Assembly: GCF_022900255.1 (NCBI RefSeq)
Contig: NZ_JALIRM010000008.1
Location: 161,512 to 225,511 of the forward strand
Direction of reading: 5' to 3'
DNA length: 64,000 nucleotides
Source: Lederbergia wuyishanensis
Lineage (GTDB): Bacteria > Bacillota > Bacilli > Bacillales > Bacillaceae_C
The notes beneath the pieces were generated by a model that ran no database searches, was not told the origin of the DNA, and saw only the letters and a list, made by a program, of their open reading frames with translations. Of the stretch, positions 53,408 through 61,291 are shown one piece after another; position 1 is the stretch's first letter, and the number at the start of each line of letters is the position of its first letter. The position numbers and the translations under genes are program-made.

Positions 53408-54232
53408 GTGAAATCAGCATATGATGCAAAAGCATTAATAGATTATTTAAACGAAAATCGGCAAGAATTTGAAGAAAAGCTTTTAAGTGAAGCTGTTAAT
53501 GTAAGGGATAAAATTGAGTACATTCATTCTATTGGTAATATAAATTTATTAGAAAATGCTCAACGCCTTATTCATTATGTTATTGAAGAAAGAGAGTCAG
53601 AAGTAATTGATTTTGCCAAGCAAGAGGGAAAAATATGGGCTAAATTTCAGTTAACATTGGCTTTTAAGTTAGAATGGCTCCATGCAATTAGAAGAACGTT
53701 GTGGATGTTCTTACATAAGTTTGAAATGGTATGTGATGATCCACCAAGCAGGGATGACTTTTATAGTCTTGAAAGTAAGATTAACAACCAAATTGACCAG
53801 TTCTTAAATTGCTTCTTTATTAGTTACTCTGAGTTTAAAGATAAATTAATAGAAGAACAAAATAGAATTGTTGAACATCTTTCCACTCCAATTATCCCGG
53901 TAACTGCAAAAACATGTGTCCTTCCACTAATTGGACCTATTGATGACAAACGAGTTGGTATTATAATGGAAAAGGTCTTAAACGAAATTTCTATTATGAA
54001 AATACAAACCTTAATCATTGATTTATCTGGTGTAGCTGAAATGGAACCAGATGTCATTGATCGTCTTAAAAAAGTCATTGATGGAACAGTCATGATGGGC
54101 TGTAAGGCAATTATTTGCGGAATTAGACCCGATGTTGTGAAAAATATGATTCAGCTAGGAATTTCCCTTGAAAAACAAGCGAATATTGTTGCTTCATTGG
54201 AACAAGCTTTAAAAAGATATATTATTGTATAA
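53408..54232 (+). CDS. RsbR-type STAS-domain stressosome protein
   Basis: A 274-residue protein starting at GTG after AAAAGGGGAAGAG. The N-terminal 150 residues are helical, like RsbR-family non-haem sensor modules. The C-terminal STAS domain reads TCVLPLIGPIDDKRVGIIMEKVLNEI, then TLIIDLSGVAEMEPDVIDRLKKVIDGTVMMGCKAIICGIRP. The Ser in DLSG is at the position phosphorylated in SpoIIAA-like domains, where RsbR often has Thr. Such proteins form the stressosome controlling sigma-B. It stands alone; the partner genes are not in the window. Confidence 0.82.
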   Translation: MKSAYDAKALIDYLNENRQEFEEKLLSEAVNVRDKIEYIHSIGNINLLENAQRLIHYVIEERESEVIDFAKQEGKIWAKFQLTLAFKLEWLHAIRRTLWMFLHKFEMVCDDPPSRDDFYSLESKINNQIDQFLNCFFISYSEFKDKLIEEQNRIVEHLSTPIIPVTAKTCVLPLIGPIDDKRVGIIMEKVLNEISIMKIQTLIIDLSGVAEMEPDVIDRLKKVIDGTVMMGCKAIICGIRPDVVKNMIQLGISLEKQANIVASLEQALKRYIIV

Positions 54233-54266
54233 ACGAAAACCCCTTATATTTAAGGGGTTTTCGTTT
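54231..54266. terminator. Bidirectional terminator between rsbR-like and queT-like genes
   Basis: AAACGAAAACCCCTTA at 54231-54246 pairs perfectly with TAAGGGGTTTTCGTTT at 54251-54266, with a four-base loop. It overlaps the stop codon of the STAS gene and serves both convergent genes. Confidence 0.88.
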
Positions 54267-54301
54267 AGGTAAATAATAATTTAAAAAGAGTCTTTCTATT
54301 A

Positions 54302-54796
54302 TTAAGAAAGTAGTTTATTGAAATCGATTCTTTTATTCAGTGCCATTATAAGTGGTGCACCTATAGCCATTACAATAAATTCACCAATTGATACGCTTAT
54401 CCACGTAATCCAAAATGGGAATCCAAGAGCTAAATTAAGCTCAATAGCGATGATAAACATTGTAAATGTGAAAATAAGTGTATTAAAAATCATACGATTC
54501 CAGATGCCTTTTATAAATTTTCCTGAAAAAATCGTAATGGATAAGGCAATGATTGATTGACCAACTCCGAAAATAAGATCATATAATCCCAATTCCGAAA
54601 AAAACAAGTTTGCTAGGAATACACCGACAACAATTCCAAAGATGTATTTTTTGTTAAACACAACTAGATGATTAAACATCTCTGAAAGACGAAACTGGAT
54701 GTTTGTAAAAGCAATCGGTTTAATCAAAAGAGTTACCACAATATAAAGTGCTGCCAAAATACCATTGATCACCAATGTTTTTGTTTTCATATTCAT
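54302..54796 (-). CDS. queT: QueT-family queuosine-precursor transporter (ECF substrate-binding component)
   Basis: A 164-residue membrane protein with about five segments. It begins TKTLVINGILAALYIVVTLLIKPIAFTNIQFRLSEMFNHLVVF, the QueT hallmark (FRLSE..N.L). As the S component of an energy-coupling-factor importer it should bind a queuosine precursor such as preQ1. A preQ1-I riboswitch directly precedes it and masks AAGGAG, which confirms the assignment. ATG at 54796 is close to AAGGAG; the ATG two codons later is the alternative start. The shared ECF energising module is not in the window. Confidence 0.88.
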   Translation of the reverse strand: MNMKTKTLVINGILAALYIVVTLLIKPIAFTNIQFRLSEMFNHLVVFNKKYIFGIVVGVFLANLFFSELGLYDLIFGVGQSIIALSITIFSGKFIKGIWNRMIFNTLIFTFTMFIIAIELNLALGFPFWITWISVSIGEFIVMAIGAPLIMALNKRIDFNKLLS

Positions 54797-54800
54797 TTCT

Positions 54801-54843
54801 CTCCTTAGTTTTTTAGCGTGGGATGGTCACGAACCACGTCTTG
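54801..54843 (-). ncRNA. preQ1-I riboswitch
   Basis: On the reverse strand: AGACGTGGTTCGTGACCA, TCCCACGCTAAAAAACTA, AGGAG. The GTGG...CCAC helix, the C-rich loop and the A-rich 3' tail running into CTAAGGAG are the compact class I preQ1 aptamer. The tail docks on the helix when ligand binds and hides the ribosome-binding site, so control is at translation start. Confidence 0.85.
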
Positions 54844-54870
54844 CTTGTGTTGTAAAATACAACAGACTCT

Positions 54871-54898
54871 ATTATAACCAATATAGAGAAAATGTGAA
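54871..54898 (-). promoter_or_regulatory. Promoter of the preQ1 riboswitch and queT
   Basis: On the reverse strand, TTCACA at 54893-54898, 16 bases, TATAAT at 54871-54876. The start of transcription should fall about 20 bases before the aptamer. Confidence 0.72.
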
Positions 54899-54941
54899 GA
54901 AATATTTTTTTCCAACGCATTGATGAAAACGTAATTGTTGG

Positions 54942-54970
54942 TTGACATTGCCGTTTTTTCAAAATACAAT
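54942..54970 (+). promoter_or_regulatory. Promoter of the SAM-I riboswitch
   Basis: TTGACA at 54942-54947, 17 bases, TACAAT at 54965-54970. It is divergent from the queT promoter. The transcript should start about 26 bases before the aptamer. Confidence 0.85.
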
Positions 54971-55002
54971 TAACTTTAACGAAAAAAATTTAATAACCAT
55001 AA

Positions 55003-55115
55003 CTCTTATAAAGAGAGGTGGAGGGACTGGCCCGTTGAAACCTCGGCAACCATTGAATCATTTGTATTCAAACGGTGCCAATTCCAGCAGATTTGTATGG
55101 TCTGACAGATAAGAG
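55003..55115 (+). ncRNA. SAM-I (S-box) riboswitch aptamer
   Basis: CTCTTAT at 55003-55009 pairs with ATAAGAG at 55109-55115 (P1). Between them are AGAGGTGGAGGGACTGGCCC, GATGAAACC-type sequence (GTTGAAACCTCGGCAACC), GGTGCCAATTCCAGCAG and TCTGACAGATAAGAG, all strongly conserved in S-box leaders. It senses S-adenosylmethionine. The transcript continues to a terminator and a 45-codon YezD-like gene. Confidence 0.95.
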
Positions 55116-55141
55116 ACGACTGCTTATATATATTAAAAGCG

Positions 55142-55175
55142 AAGACCTCTTATCATATTAAGGGGTCTTTTTTTG
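55142..55175 (+). terminator. Riboswitch-controlled terminator
   Basis: AAGACCTCTTA at 55142-55152 pairs with TAAGGGGTCTT, then TTTTTTG. Its 5' arm contains CTCTTAT, which can instead pair with ATAAGAG of the aptamer P1, giving the expected antiterminator when SAM is low. Confidence 0.88.
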
Positions 55176-55212
55176 TTCTTATGTAAATTTATGATCAAAG
55201 GGGATGAGCGAA

Positions 55213-55350
55213 ATGGCAGAAAAAGTTAAAGAAGAAAGTGATCAACTACAAGTAATTGTTGATTCGTTAAATAATATGCAATCTGGTGAATTACAAATTA
55301 CGGTACAAGAAGGGAAAATAGTTAAAATCATTCGGATTGAGAATTGGTGA
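55213..55350 (+). CDS. YezD-family small protein under SAM riboswitch control
   Basis: A 45-residue protein: it begins MAEKVKEESDQLQVIVD and ends KIVKIIRIENW, with the core SGELQITVQEGKIVKI. That core is the YezD-type (DUF2292) signature seen in small Bacillus proteins linked to sulfur metabolism. ATG follows AAAGGGGATGAGCG. It is the only gene between the riboswitch terminator and the next terminator at 55385, so the riboswitch appears dedicated to it. The function is unknown; a role in sulfur or methionine supply is inferred from the regulation. Confidence 0.82.
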   Translation: MAEKVKEESDQLQVIVDSLNNMQSGELQITVQEGKIVKIIRIENW

Positions 55351-55384
55351 TGTAGCAAATTAGTGAACGCACTTCAAAATAAAT

Positions 55385-55430
55385 AAGCAAAAAACGTTTG
55401 GAAATTACGCCAAACCTTTTTTGCTTTAAT
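55385..55430 (+). terminator. Terminator after the YezD-like gene
   Basis: AAGCAAAAAACGTTTGG at 55385-55401 pairs with CCAAACCTTTTTTGCTT at 55410-55426 with a single mismatch. The A- and T-rich arms also allow use from the opposite strand. Confidence 0.82.
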
Positions 55431-55463
55431 TTTTATAAAAACAATTATTTTTACTCAAAACAT

Positions 55464-55853
55464 CTAACCTTCAACTAAAGCTAAATAATACTTTTCTTCA
55501 TTATTGAACTCTACAATTAATATACCGCCTCGTTGTTTTGCCGAATAAATTTTAGCTCCTATCGGCAATTTATTTGCCATTCCGTTTTCAAAAGGTGTTG
55601 TGGAAAAGTCTATAAATGACTTTTGGATCTCGCCGATTAGCTCATTCCTCGTAAGTTCTAATTCATTTACCCAATCCACATTCGTTGTATAAATGAGGTC
55701 ATCCCATTGAAAGATATCCGCTTTTTCGTCTTGTCGTAAGACTTCTTCTGCAGTAGGATTTCCTATAGTTATTTCTTTTGATTCTGAGCTCTTACAACCT
55801 GATAAATAAAACAGTGACAGTATCAAAAATAAGCTGCAAATTATTTTATTCAA
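55464..55853 (-). CDS. Small lipoprotein of unknown function
   Basis: A 129-residue secreted lipoprotein with signal peptide NKIICSLFLILSLFYLSGC and lipobox LSGC. The mature part has about 105 residues: an acidic segment (EEVLRQDEKADIFQWDDLIY), then a strand-rich end with GAKIYSAKQRGGILIVEF. It resembles short Bacillus lipoproteins that lack an assigned role. ATG follows GGAGGTGTTAAAAATTG on the reverse strand. No operon partner is seen. Confidence 0.72.
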   Translation of the reverse strand: MNKIICSLFLILSLFYLSGCKSSESKEITIGNPTAEEVLRQDEKADIFQWDDLIYTTNVDWVNELELTRNELIGEIQKSFIDFSTTPFENGMANKLPIGAKIYSAKQRGGILIVEFNNEEKYYLALVEG

Positions 55854-55905
55854 TTTTTAACACCTCCAAATTAACAGACGAAGAGTTTTCGTTTAAGTTA
55901 CTTCC

Positions 55906-56150
55906 TTTAATGATATATTTCTAATTCTCTATGAAACAGAAAAGATATTGAAAGTGTTCGAGAATTCGTTTCTGATTCACGATGAAACAGAAAGGTATAT
56001 GTAATTGGTCGAGAATTCTATCGAAATTCACGATGAAACTGAAAGGGATATGAAATTGGTCGAGAATTCCATCATAATTCACGATGAAACAGAAAAGATA
56101 TTGAAATTGTTCGGGAATTCTATCCTGAATCGGGATGGAAACGAAAGTAA
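55906..56150. repeat. 51-bp tandem repeat, about four and a half units
   Basis: Units begin at 55957, 56008, 56059 and 56110, each exactly 51 bases apart, with a more diverged unit from 55906. Each carries TCGAGAATTC and ATTCACGATGAAAC-GAAA. In one frame the units would encode ENSI-IHDETE repeats, but a stop interrupts one unit and there is no convincing start, so it is probably non-coding. It lies in the leader region of the ABC-exporter operon, 118 bases before its first gene. Confidence 0.85.
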
Positions 56151-56267
56151 ATCGAATTTGCCCTTAAATCTTACACTATACGTGGAAACAAAAATAACTA
56201 AAGATGAAACAATTTTATCCTTCTATACGTGTAGGATTCAGAAAGATATTTTTAGGGGGAAAAAGGA

Positions 56268-57140
56268 TTGTCTATAAAAATAGAAGGATTGCAAAAATCC
56301 TATCGTTCATTTCAGGCTTTAAAAAATATTGATCTGCAAATTGGTACAGGTTTATTCGGGCTTCTTGGACCGAATGGGGCAGGAAAAACAACTTTAATGA
56401 AAATATTAAGTACGATTCTTCCTTTTCAAGAAGGCGAAGTATCTATATACGGCCACGATTTAGTAATAGAAGGAGATAAGGTAAGGGAGCTGCTAGGTTA
56501 TTTGCCACAGCATTTTAATGTCCCAACACAGTTTACGGGAAAGGAATTCCTTCATTATGTTGCTTCCATGAAAGGTGTGACGAATCAACAGGAACGAAAT
56601 TCACAAGTTGAGAAACTACTAGAAGAAGTTAACCTAACTGCACAAGCAAATAAAAAAATTAAAGGATACTCAGGTGGAATGAAGAGGCGGCTTGGCATTG
56701 CCCAGGCTCTAATCGGGAATCCTAAATTAATTATTCTCGATGAACCTACAGCAGGACTTGACCCTTCGGAAAGGATTCGTTTTCGAAATTTAATAGAAAA
56801 GTTGAGTAAAGACCACTCTATTATTTTATCAACACATATTATTAGTGATATTGAATCGAGTTGTGAAAACGTTGCAGTCATTAATCACGGCGATGTCCTA
56901 TTTCAAGGTTCAACTGAAGAGTTAGCGGAAATCGCGACAAATGTAGTATGGGAATTAACGGTACCTTTTTCTGAATATGATCAAGTCGAAAAAGAATACG
57001 TCATTATTTCCAGTCGAAAAGAAAAGGATCAGGTTGTTTTTCGAATCATTTCAAACGAAAAACCTCAAGGCGAAGTAAGCCCTATACAACCAACAATAGA
57101 AGACGGCTATATGGCGGTCATAAACGGGGTGACGTCATGA
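56268..57140 (+). CDS. ABC transporter ATP-binding protein (exporter type)
   Basis: A 290-residue ATPase starting at TTG after TAGGGGG. Walker A GPNGAGKTT, Q-loop YLPQHF, signature YSGGMKRRLG, Walker B LIILDEPTAGLD and the H-loop STHI are all intact. A 70-residue C-terminal extension follows. Its start of the operon, with two membrane proteins next, marks it as the motor of an ABC-2-type exporter. It overlaps the permease gene by four bases. Confidence 0.9.
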   Translation: MSIKIEGLQKSYRSFQALKNIDLQIGTGLFGLLGPNGAGKTTLMKILSTILPFQEGEVSIYGHDLVIEGDKVRELLGYLPQHFNVPTQFTGKEFLHYVASMKGVTNQQERNSQVEKLLEEVNLTAQANKKIKGYSGGMKRRLGIAQALIGNPKLIILDEPTAGLDPSERIRFRNLIEKLSKDHSIILSTHIISDIESSCENVAVINHGDVLFQGSTEELAEIATNVVWELTVPFSEYDQVEKEYVIISSRKEKDQVVFRIISNEKPQGEVSPIQPTIEDGYMAVINGVTS

Positions 57141-59257
57141 AGATAGTGAAACCCGTTTTTCGAAATGAAGGGCTCCTTTTACTTCGCAATAAGTTTCTAG
57201 CCATTCCTTTCTTAATAAATGTTTTGTGTTTGGGCTACGTCATCATCTCTTACGAAATAAAGCCTATCCATTATGAAGAACGTGCAGCTGCATTTTATCA
57301 AAGTTTCATTTGGATGCTGATGCTCAATTTACTCATTGTCGGACTGTTTGCTGTTTATATGGCGAGTAAAGATCGGGATAATGATTTTGAACAATTAGTC
57401 GTAACATACGAAGTGAAAAATGTAGATTGGATTATTGGGAAATGGCTTATTACTCAATTGTACGGGCTTTGTATTACCGTAATTACAATAATCTGCCAAG
57501 CAATTTGGTTTGTTAGTGCAGCAATGACTGTAGAAGAGTGGTTTAAAAATATCTTTTACGTATTCATCCAAATGGAAGGAGCATTTTTTCTTCTTATTTC
57601 TGTTGGTTTTTTATTTGGAATCTTGATTAAATCAATGTTGGCGTATCTTAGCATACCAGCAATCTTAGTATTAAGTTTACTTTTACCTTTTGATTATACT
57701 GGACGAGCTAATACTTGGGATAATCCAAAGTTTCATTTATTAACCCCATTTGATTATATGTTTGTTGGGTCTCCTTATGAGGGGATATGGGGGATTCACC
57801 ATGTGTTTAAAAGTTCAATTTTGCACCAAAGTGCCGTTGTGTTGCTAGGAATCGTAGTCATTGTTGTAACTCTATTATTGTTCCGGCGTCATCGAAGGAG
57901 CAATAAAGAAAAAAAGATGCTTCCCATTATGATTACAATCTTAATCATTCCTACAATTGTGTTAAGTGGAATGCGATTTGTGCAATATAATCAGGCTCTT
58001 GAACAATACATTGCAACTGGGCAACAATATGCCAAGTCTTTTGATGGAGATGGTGAATATTACGAATGGGAGAATTCCTACTACGAATACAATAAAGATG
58101 ATCAACCATATGAGTTTTCAATGGAAAAAACTGATTTGAATGTGGAACTTCAAGCTGATGATCATATAAACGTTCAAAGCACCTTAAATATAAAAAATAA
58201 CGGAAATAATGCAGTGAATGAAGTATTTTTAACACTGTACCATGGATTAGAAATAAAAGAATGTACAAGTGAAAAATCAGTTACTTGTTCAAGAGAAAAT
58301 GATTTTATTACACTTCATTTCGATCAAATGATACAGCCTGGTGAAGAAATTGACCTAGACCTTTATTATGAAGGGAAAATCTTGCAATACCGCGATGATG
58401 GCTATATTGAACAAGCTTTTATAAAAAATGAGCGATTGTATCTTCCGAAAGAAGCGGGATGGTATCCTTTAATCGGAAAGCGGTCCCTCGTCATTGCTAG
58501 GGAGCACAATAATTTATATCCTCAATTTGAGTTAAGGAACGCTCGGCTAGTCGAGGATTTTCCAACGGAGTTCACAGTTAACATTAAGAGAGAGAATAAA
58601 AAAGTTCCTTTTGCGTTAACAATTCCACAGATCGATGAAGAAGTATATCAAGGAACTTCCCAATATGGTCTATCCTTGGTAGGTGGGAATTTTAAGGAAG
58701 AAAAGGTTGGAAATATTCGCGTTGTCGCACATCCCGAAGTTTTTAACGGTGCTAAAGCAGTAATAGAAAGATATCAAAAAGTATGGAGTTTTACGGAAGA
58801 TTGGCTAGCGGTTTCTTTGAGTCCATCCGTTGTATTTGTAATGAGCGATAACTACTATTATCAAATACATGATAGTGTTAATCATGACTTTTTTGTTATA
58901 AGGAGTGCATCGGTGGATGATTGGGATATTGCATATGGAATAATAAATGAAATATATCCGGAAATTTCTGCAGGTTACAATGATGATTTTCGAATAATAG
59001 TTGATGCAATGGAATGGATTCTTATGAATCATTTACACGAACAGGTTAGTTTTGTGGAATGGTATAAATCTACATGGTGGGGTGCAGAAGAGGATCTTTC
59101 ACTTGTAAATTTGTTACAAACCTATGAGGAGAATGGCCATGATCAATTTAAAGATGTTGTAAAATTTCTTTGCGATTATTGGAAAGGACTCGAGAACAAG
59201 CAGGATTTTGACATGAAAGACGCCTTAAAACAATACGAAGGAGAATTAAAATCATGA
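57137..59257 (+). CDS. ABC-2 type permease with extracytoplasmic M1-peptidase-like domain lacking the zinc motif
   Basis: A 706-residue membrane protein. Residues 1-275 hold about seven membrane segments, including LLIVGLFAVYMASKDRDNDFEQLV, typical of ABC-2 permeases. From about residue 320 the chain is extracytoplasmic, starting with a beta domain (VELQADDHINVQSTLNIKNNGNNAVNEVFLTL) like the N-terminus of M1 aminopeptidases. Where M1 enzymes have HExxH, the sequence reads IINEIYPEIS, so catalysis is unlikely. It may sense or bind a ligand. Coupled to both neighbours by four-base overlaps. Confidence 0.8.
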   Translation: MKIVKPVFRNEGLLLLRNKFLAIPFLINVLCLGYVIISYEIKPIHYEERAAAFYQSFIWMLMLNLLIVGLFAVYMASKDRDNDFEQLVVTYEVKNVDWIIGKWLITQLYGLCITVITIICQAIWFVSAAMTVEEWFKNIFYVFIQMEGAFFLLISVGFLFGILIKSMLAYLSIPAILVLSLLLPFDYTGRANTWDNPKFHLLTPFDYMFVGSPYEGIWGIHHVFKSSILHQSAVVLLGIVVIVVTLLLFRRHRRSNKEKKMLPIMITILIIPTIVLSGMRFVQYNQALEQYIATGQQYAKSFDGDGEYYEWENSYYEYNKDDQPYEFSMEKTDLNVELQADDHINVQSTLNIKNNGNNAVNEVFLTLYHGLEIKECTSEKSVTCSRENDFITLHFDQMIQPGEEIDLDLYYEGKILQYRDDGYIEQAFIKNERLYLPKEAGWYPLIGKRSLVIAREHNNLYPQFELRNARLVEDFPTEFTVNIKRENKKVPFALTIPQIDEEVYQGTSQYGLSLVGGNFKEEKVGNIRVVAHPEVFNGAKAVIERYQKVWSFTEDWLAVSLSPSVVFVMSDNYYYQIHDSVNHDFFVIRSASVDDWDIAYGIINEIYPEISAGYNDDFRIIVDAMEWILMNHLHEQVSFVEWYKSTWWGAEEDLSLVNLLQTYEENGHDQFKDVVKFLCDYWKGLENKQDFDMKDALKQYEGELKS

Positions 59258-59937
59258 GGGGGTTCTTAATTCGACTTCGACTATTTTTAAAGCTGTGGTG
59301 CACATTCATATATTCGTTATTAACGATTGTACTGATACCGATTATCGGGATAATTATATATAACTCTGGGACATATACGATAGATGATTTATCTAGTCTT
59401 ATTTATGAAAACATTGCAACAATCTGGTTTGTATTTATTATTCAGTGGTGCTTTTCGGTGGATTTGGATTCGAAATTTTACAATCAGCTAATTACATATC
59501 CCGTATCTAGGTGGAGGTTTCTACTTGAACGTACTTTATTTTCCATCATTATTTTTGTGGTCTTAGTGGTTATCATTACTTTGCCATTAGGATTTATTTT
59601 AGGAAATTTTGTATGGAAAGGATTTGTTTTTTCAATTCCAGTGTATCTGGCCATTGGTGGAATTGTTATTCTCGGAACGATGATTGGAAACCATTCGCTT
59701 GGAGGATTGATAGCTGGAATTCTTTTTTGGATGACAATCCTTTTCGGTGGTGCCTTGCTTCGGGAATTAAATGCTATTTTACTTAAATATGGAAGTGTTG
59801 AACGTGTTGTGAGCGGAGAAAGTGGACTTTTCTTAGCGGAAAATCGCTGGATTCTCTTTAACCGATTGTTTTATATCGGACTAGGAGTAATATGTACTAT
59901 AGGAGCAATTTTAAAAAACAATCGAAAGTCAGCATGA
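59254..59937 (+). CDS. ABC-2 type membrane protein, second permease subunit
   Basis: A 227-residue protein with six hydrophobic segments, among them FIYSLLTIVLIPIIGIIIYNSGTY, FVVLVVIITLPLGFILGNF and IGLGVICTIGAILK. The charged stretch after segment two (SVDLDSKFYNQLITYPVSRWRFLLERTLF) matches the coupling part of ABC-2 permeases. It presumably pairs with the 706-residue protein and uses one or both ATPases of the operon. ATG overlaps the preceding stop; the sigma-factor gene follows after 15 bases. Confidence 0.78.
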   Translation: MRGFLIRLRLFLKLWCTFIYSLLTIVLIPIIGIIIYNSGTYTIDDLSSLIYENIATIWFVFIIQWCFSVDLDSKFYNQLITYPVSRWRFLLERTLFSIIIFVVLVVIITLPLGFILGNFVWKGFVFSIPVYLAIGGIVILGTMIGNHSLGGLIAGILFWMTILFGGALLRELNAILLKYGSVERVVSGESGLFLAENRWILFNRLFYIGLGVICTIGAILKNNRKSA

Positions 59938-59952
59938 AACGGGGGGATGGGA

Positions 59953-60504
59953 ATGCAAGATGAAGAATATATGCGGCAATTATCACTTGGGATAGACACA
60001 GCTTTCGATGCACTTGTTTTCCGATATCATAAGCCTCTGTTTGGATATATATATCGATTATTACAAGATGAAAAATTGGCTGAAGACGTTGTTCAAGAAA
60101 CGTTTTTGAAAATCTACCAACAGGGAAAAAAAGGTTTTGTTCCAGATCAATTCAAACCGTGGATGTATAAAATAGCGACGAATACTTGCAAGGATTATTG
60201 GAGAAAACCAGCATCCCGTCTTGAGTATGTGACGGATCAAGATATAGAAAAAACAGGGCAGGTTCACCATATTATTGATCATCAGCTTGAACGCCAATGG
60301 ATGGTAGAATCGTTAAATCAACTTTCTCTTGATTATCGAACGGTTCTTTATCTACGTTTCTATCAGGACTTCAAATATTCGGAAATAGCATTGGCATTGG
60401 ATCTTTCAATTAACACAGTAAAAACCCGAATTGCTCGTGGGTTAAAAAAGCTTGAAAACATATTAGTTACGGATGAGCGGAAAGGGGTTGGAGGAAGTGA
60501 GTGA
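59953..60504 (+). CDS. ECF-family RNA polymerase sigma factor
   Basis: A 183-residue sigma factor. ATG at 59953 lies six bases after GGGGGG; the ATG at 59947 is too close. Region 2 reads FDALVFRYHKPLFGYIYRLLQDEKLAEDVVQETFLKIYQ, and region 4 reads LNQLSLDYRTVLYLRFYQDFKYSEIALALDLSINTVKTRIARGLKKLE. It sits inside the exporter operon and overlaps the putative anti-sigma gene, an arrangement recalling the sigY operon of Bacillus subtilis. It probably transcribes its own operon. No promoter matching a known ECF consensus could be verified upstream. Confidence 0.9.
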   Translation: MQDEEYMRQLSLGIDTAFDALVFRYHKPLFGYIYRLLQDEKLAEDVVQETFLKIYQQGKKGFVPDQFKPWMYKIATNTCKDYWRKPASRLEYVTDQDIEKTGQVHHIIDHQLERQWMVESLNQLSLDYRTVLYLRFYQDFKYSEIALALDLSINTVKTRIARGLKKLENILVTDERKGVGGSE

Positions 60505-61291
60505 AAATCAAGAATTGACGAAGTTAGAACAAGAATGGAAAGCTCATTTTGATCGATTTACTGCCCCTGAGCCGACGAGAGAAATGACACTCGATTTGAT
60601 ACAAAAAATTAAAAATATGGAGCAAAACCAAAGTCCAGTTGATTTGCGTCAAGAGCTAGAAACGACGCAACAATCTCTTTCGACTAGATCAAAAATAATA
60701 AATATGTTTTTATCACAATGGAATTTTTACGGTACGACAAGCTGGCTGTTAACTGCTCTTCTTATGATTGCCATTACTTTTACGATTAGTGAAAATTTTT
60801 CAGACGCGGTGACTGGGTTTGCGAGCTGGATCAAGTGGATTACACTTCTTGTTATCGGGGTGATAGGGTATTCCTTTAGACCGAAAAACGAAGGAAACGA
60901 GATCATTGAAACATTGAGTTACTATCCAATGATCCAACAAATATTTACTCGTTTTATGATTGTCATGGGAATACAATTAGTACTCACATTACCATTAAGT
61001 TTCGTTATAGTAGGGAAAGAAAGTACGATGCTATATCTCGTCAGTTCCTTTATTCCTGTTTTCTTTTTTGGTGTGATTGGGTTTGTTGCAATATTTTGGT
61101 TGGGGCAAAAAATAGGGTTGTCAATCACACTATTTATTTGGTTCAGCCAAGTGTTATTAAAGAAAAAGCTCTTGTTTCAAGCACCAGGTGATGAATATTT
61201 TATCGTTATGAACGTGATGGTTTTAGTAGTTTCAATTCTTTTATTGAGTAGTGTTATTTTAAAGAAACGCTTTTCGGTGGATTTGAAATGA
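60473..61291 (+). CDS. Membrane protein, putative anti-sigma factor
   Basis: A protein of 272 residues from ATG 60473, or 264 from GTG 60497; both overlap the sigma gene and the ribosome-binding sites do not decide. The first 75 residues are soluble and charged (LTKLEQEWKAHFDRFTAPEPTREMTLDLIQKIK), like the sigma-binding part of ECF anti-sigma factors. About six membrane segments follow from roughly residue 88. Its place directly after the sigma gene is the main support. No zinc HxxxCxxC motif. It could be a permease subunit as well, since an ATPase gene follows with a four-base overlap. Confidence 0.68.
   Translation: MSGKGLEEVSENQELTKLEQEWKAHFDRFTAPEPTREMTLDLIQKIKNMEQNQSPVDLRQELETTQQSLSTRSKIINMFLSQWNFYGTTSWLLTALLMIAITFTISENFSDAVTGFASWIKWITLLVIGVIGYSFRPKNEGNEIIETLSYYPMIQQIFTRFMIVMGIQLVLTLPLSFVIVGKESTMLYLVSSFIPVFFFGVIGFVAIFWLGQKIGLSITLFIWFSQVLLKKKLLFQAPGDEYFIVMNVMVLVVSILLLSSVILKKRFSVDLK

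Noticed and set aside
55906..56150. Tandem repeats as a CRISPR array
   Set aside because: The units are contiguous 51-base copies that diverge throughout, without a constant repeat alternating with unique spacers, and no cas genes are near.
56005..56277. Open frame of 90 codons across the 51-bp repeats
   Set aside because: It starts at a TTG without a ribosome-binding site, is made of the tandem repeat, and runs into the start of the ATPase gene. The same frame is stopped in the preceding unit. Treated as non-coding repeat.
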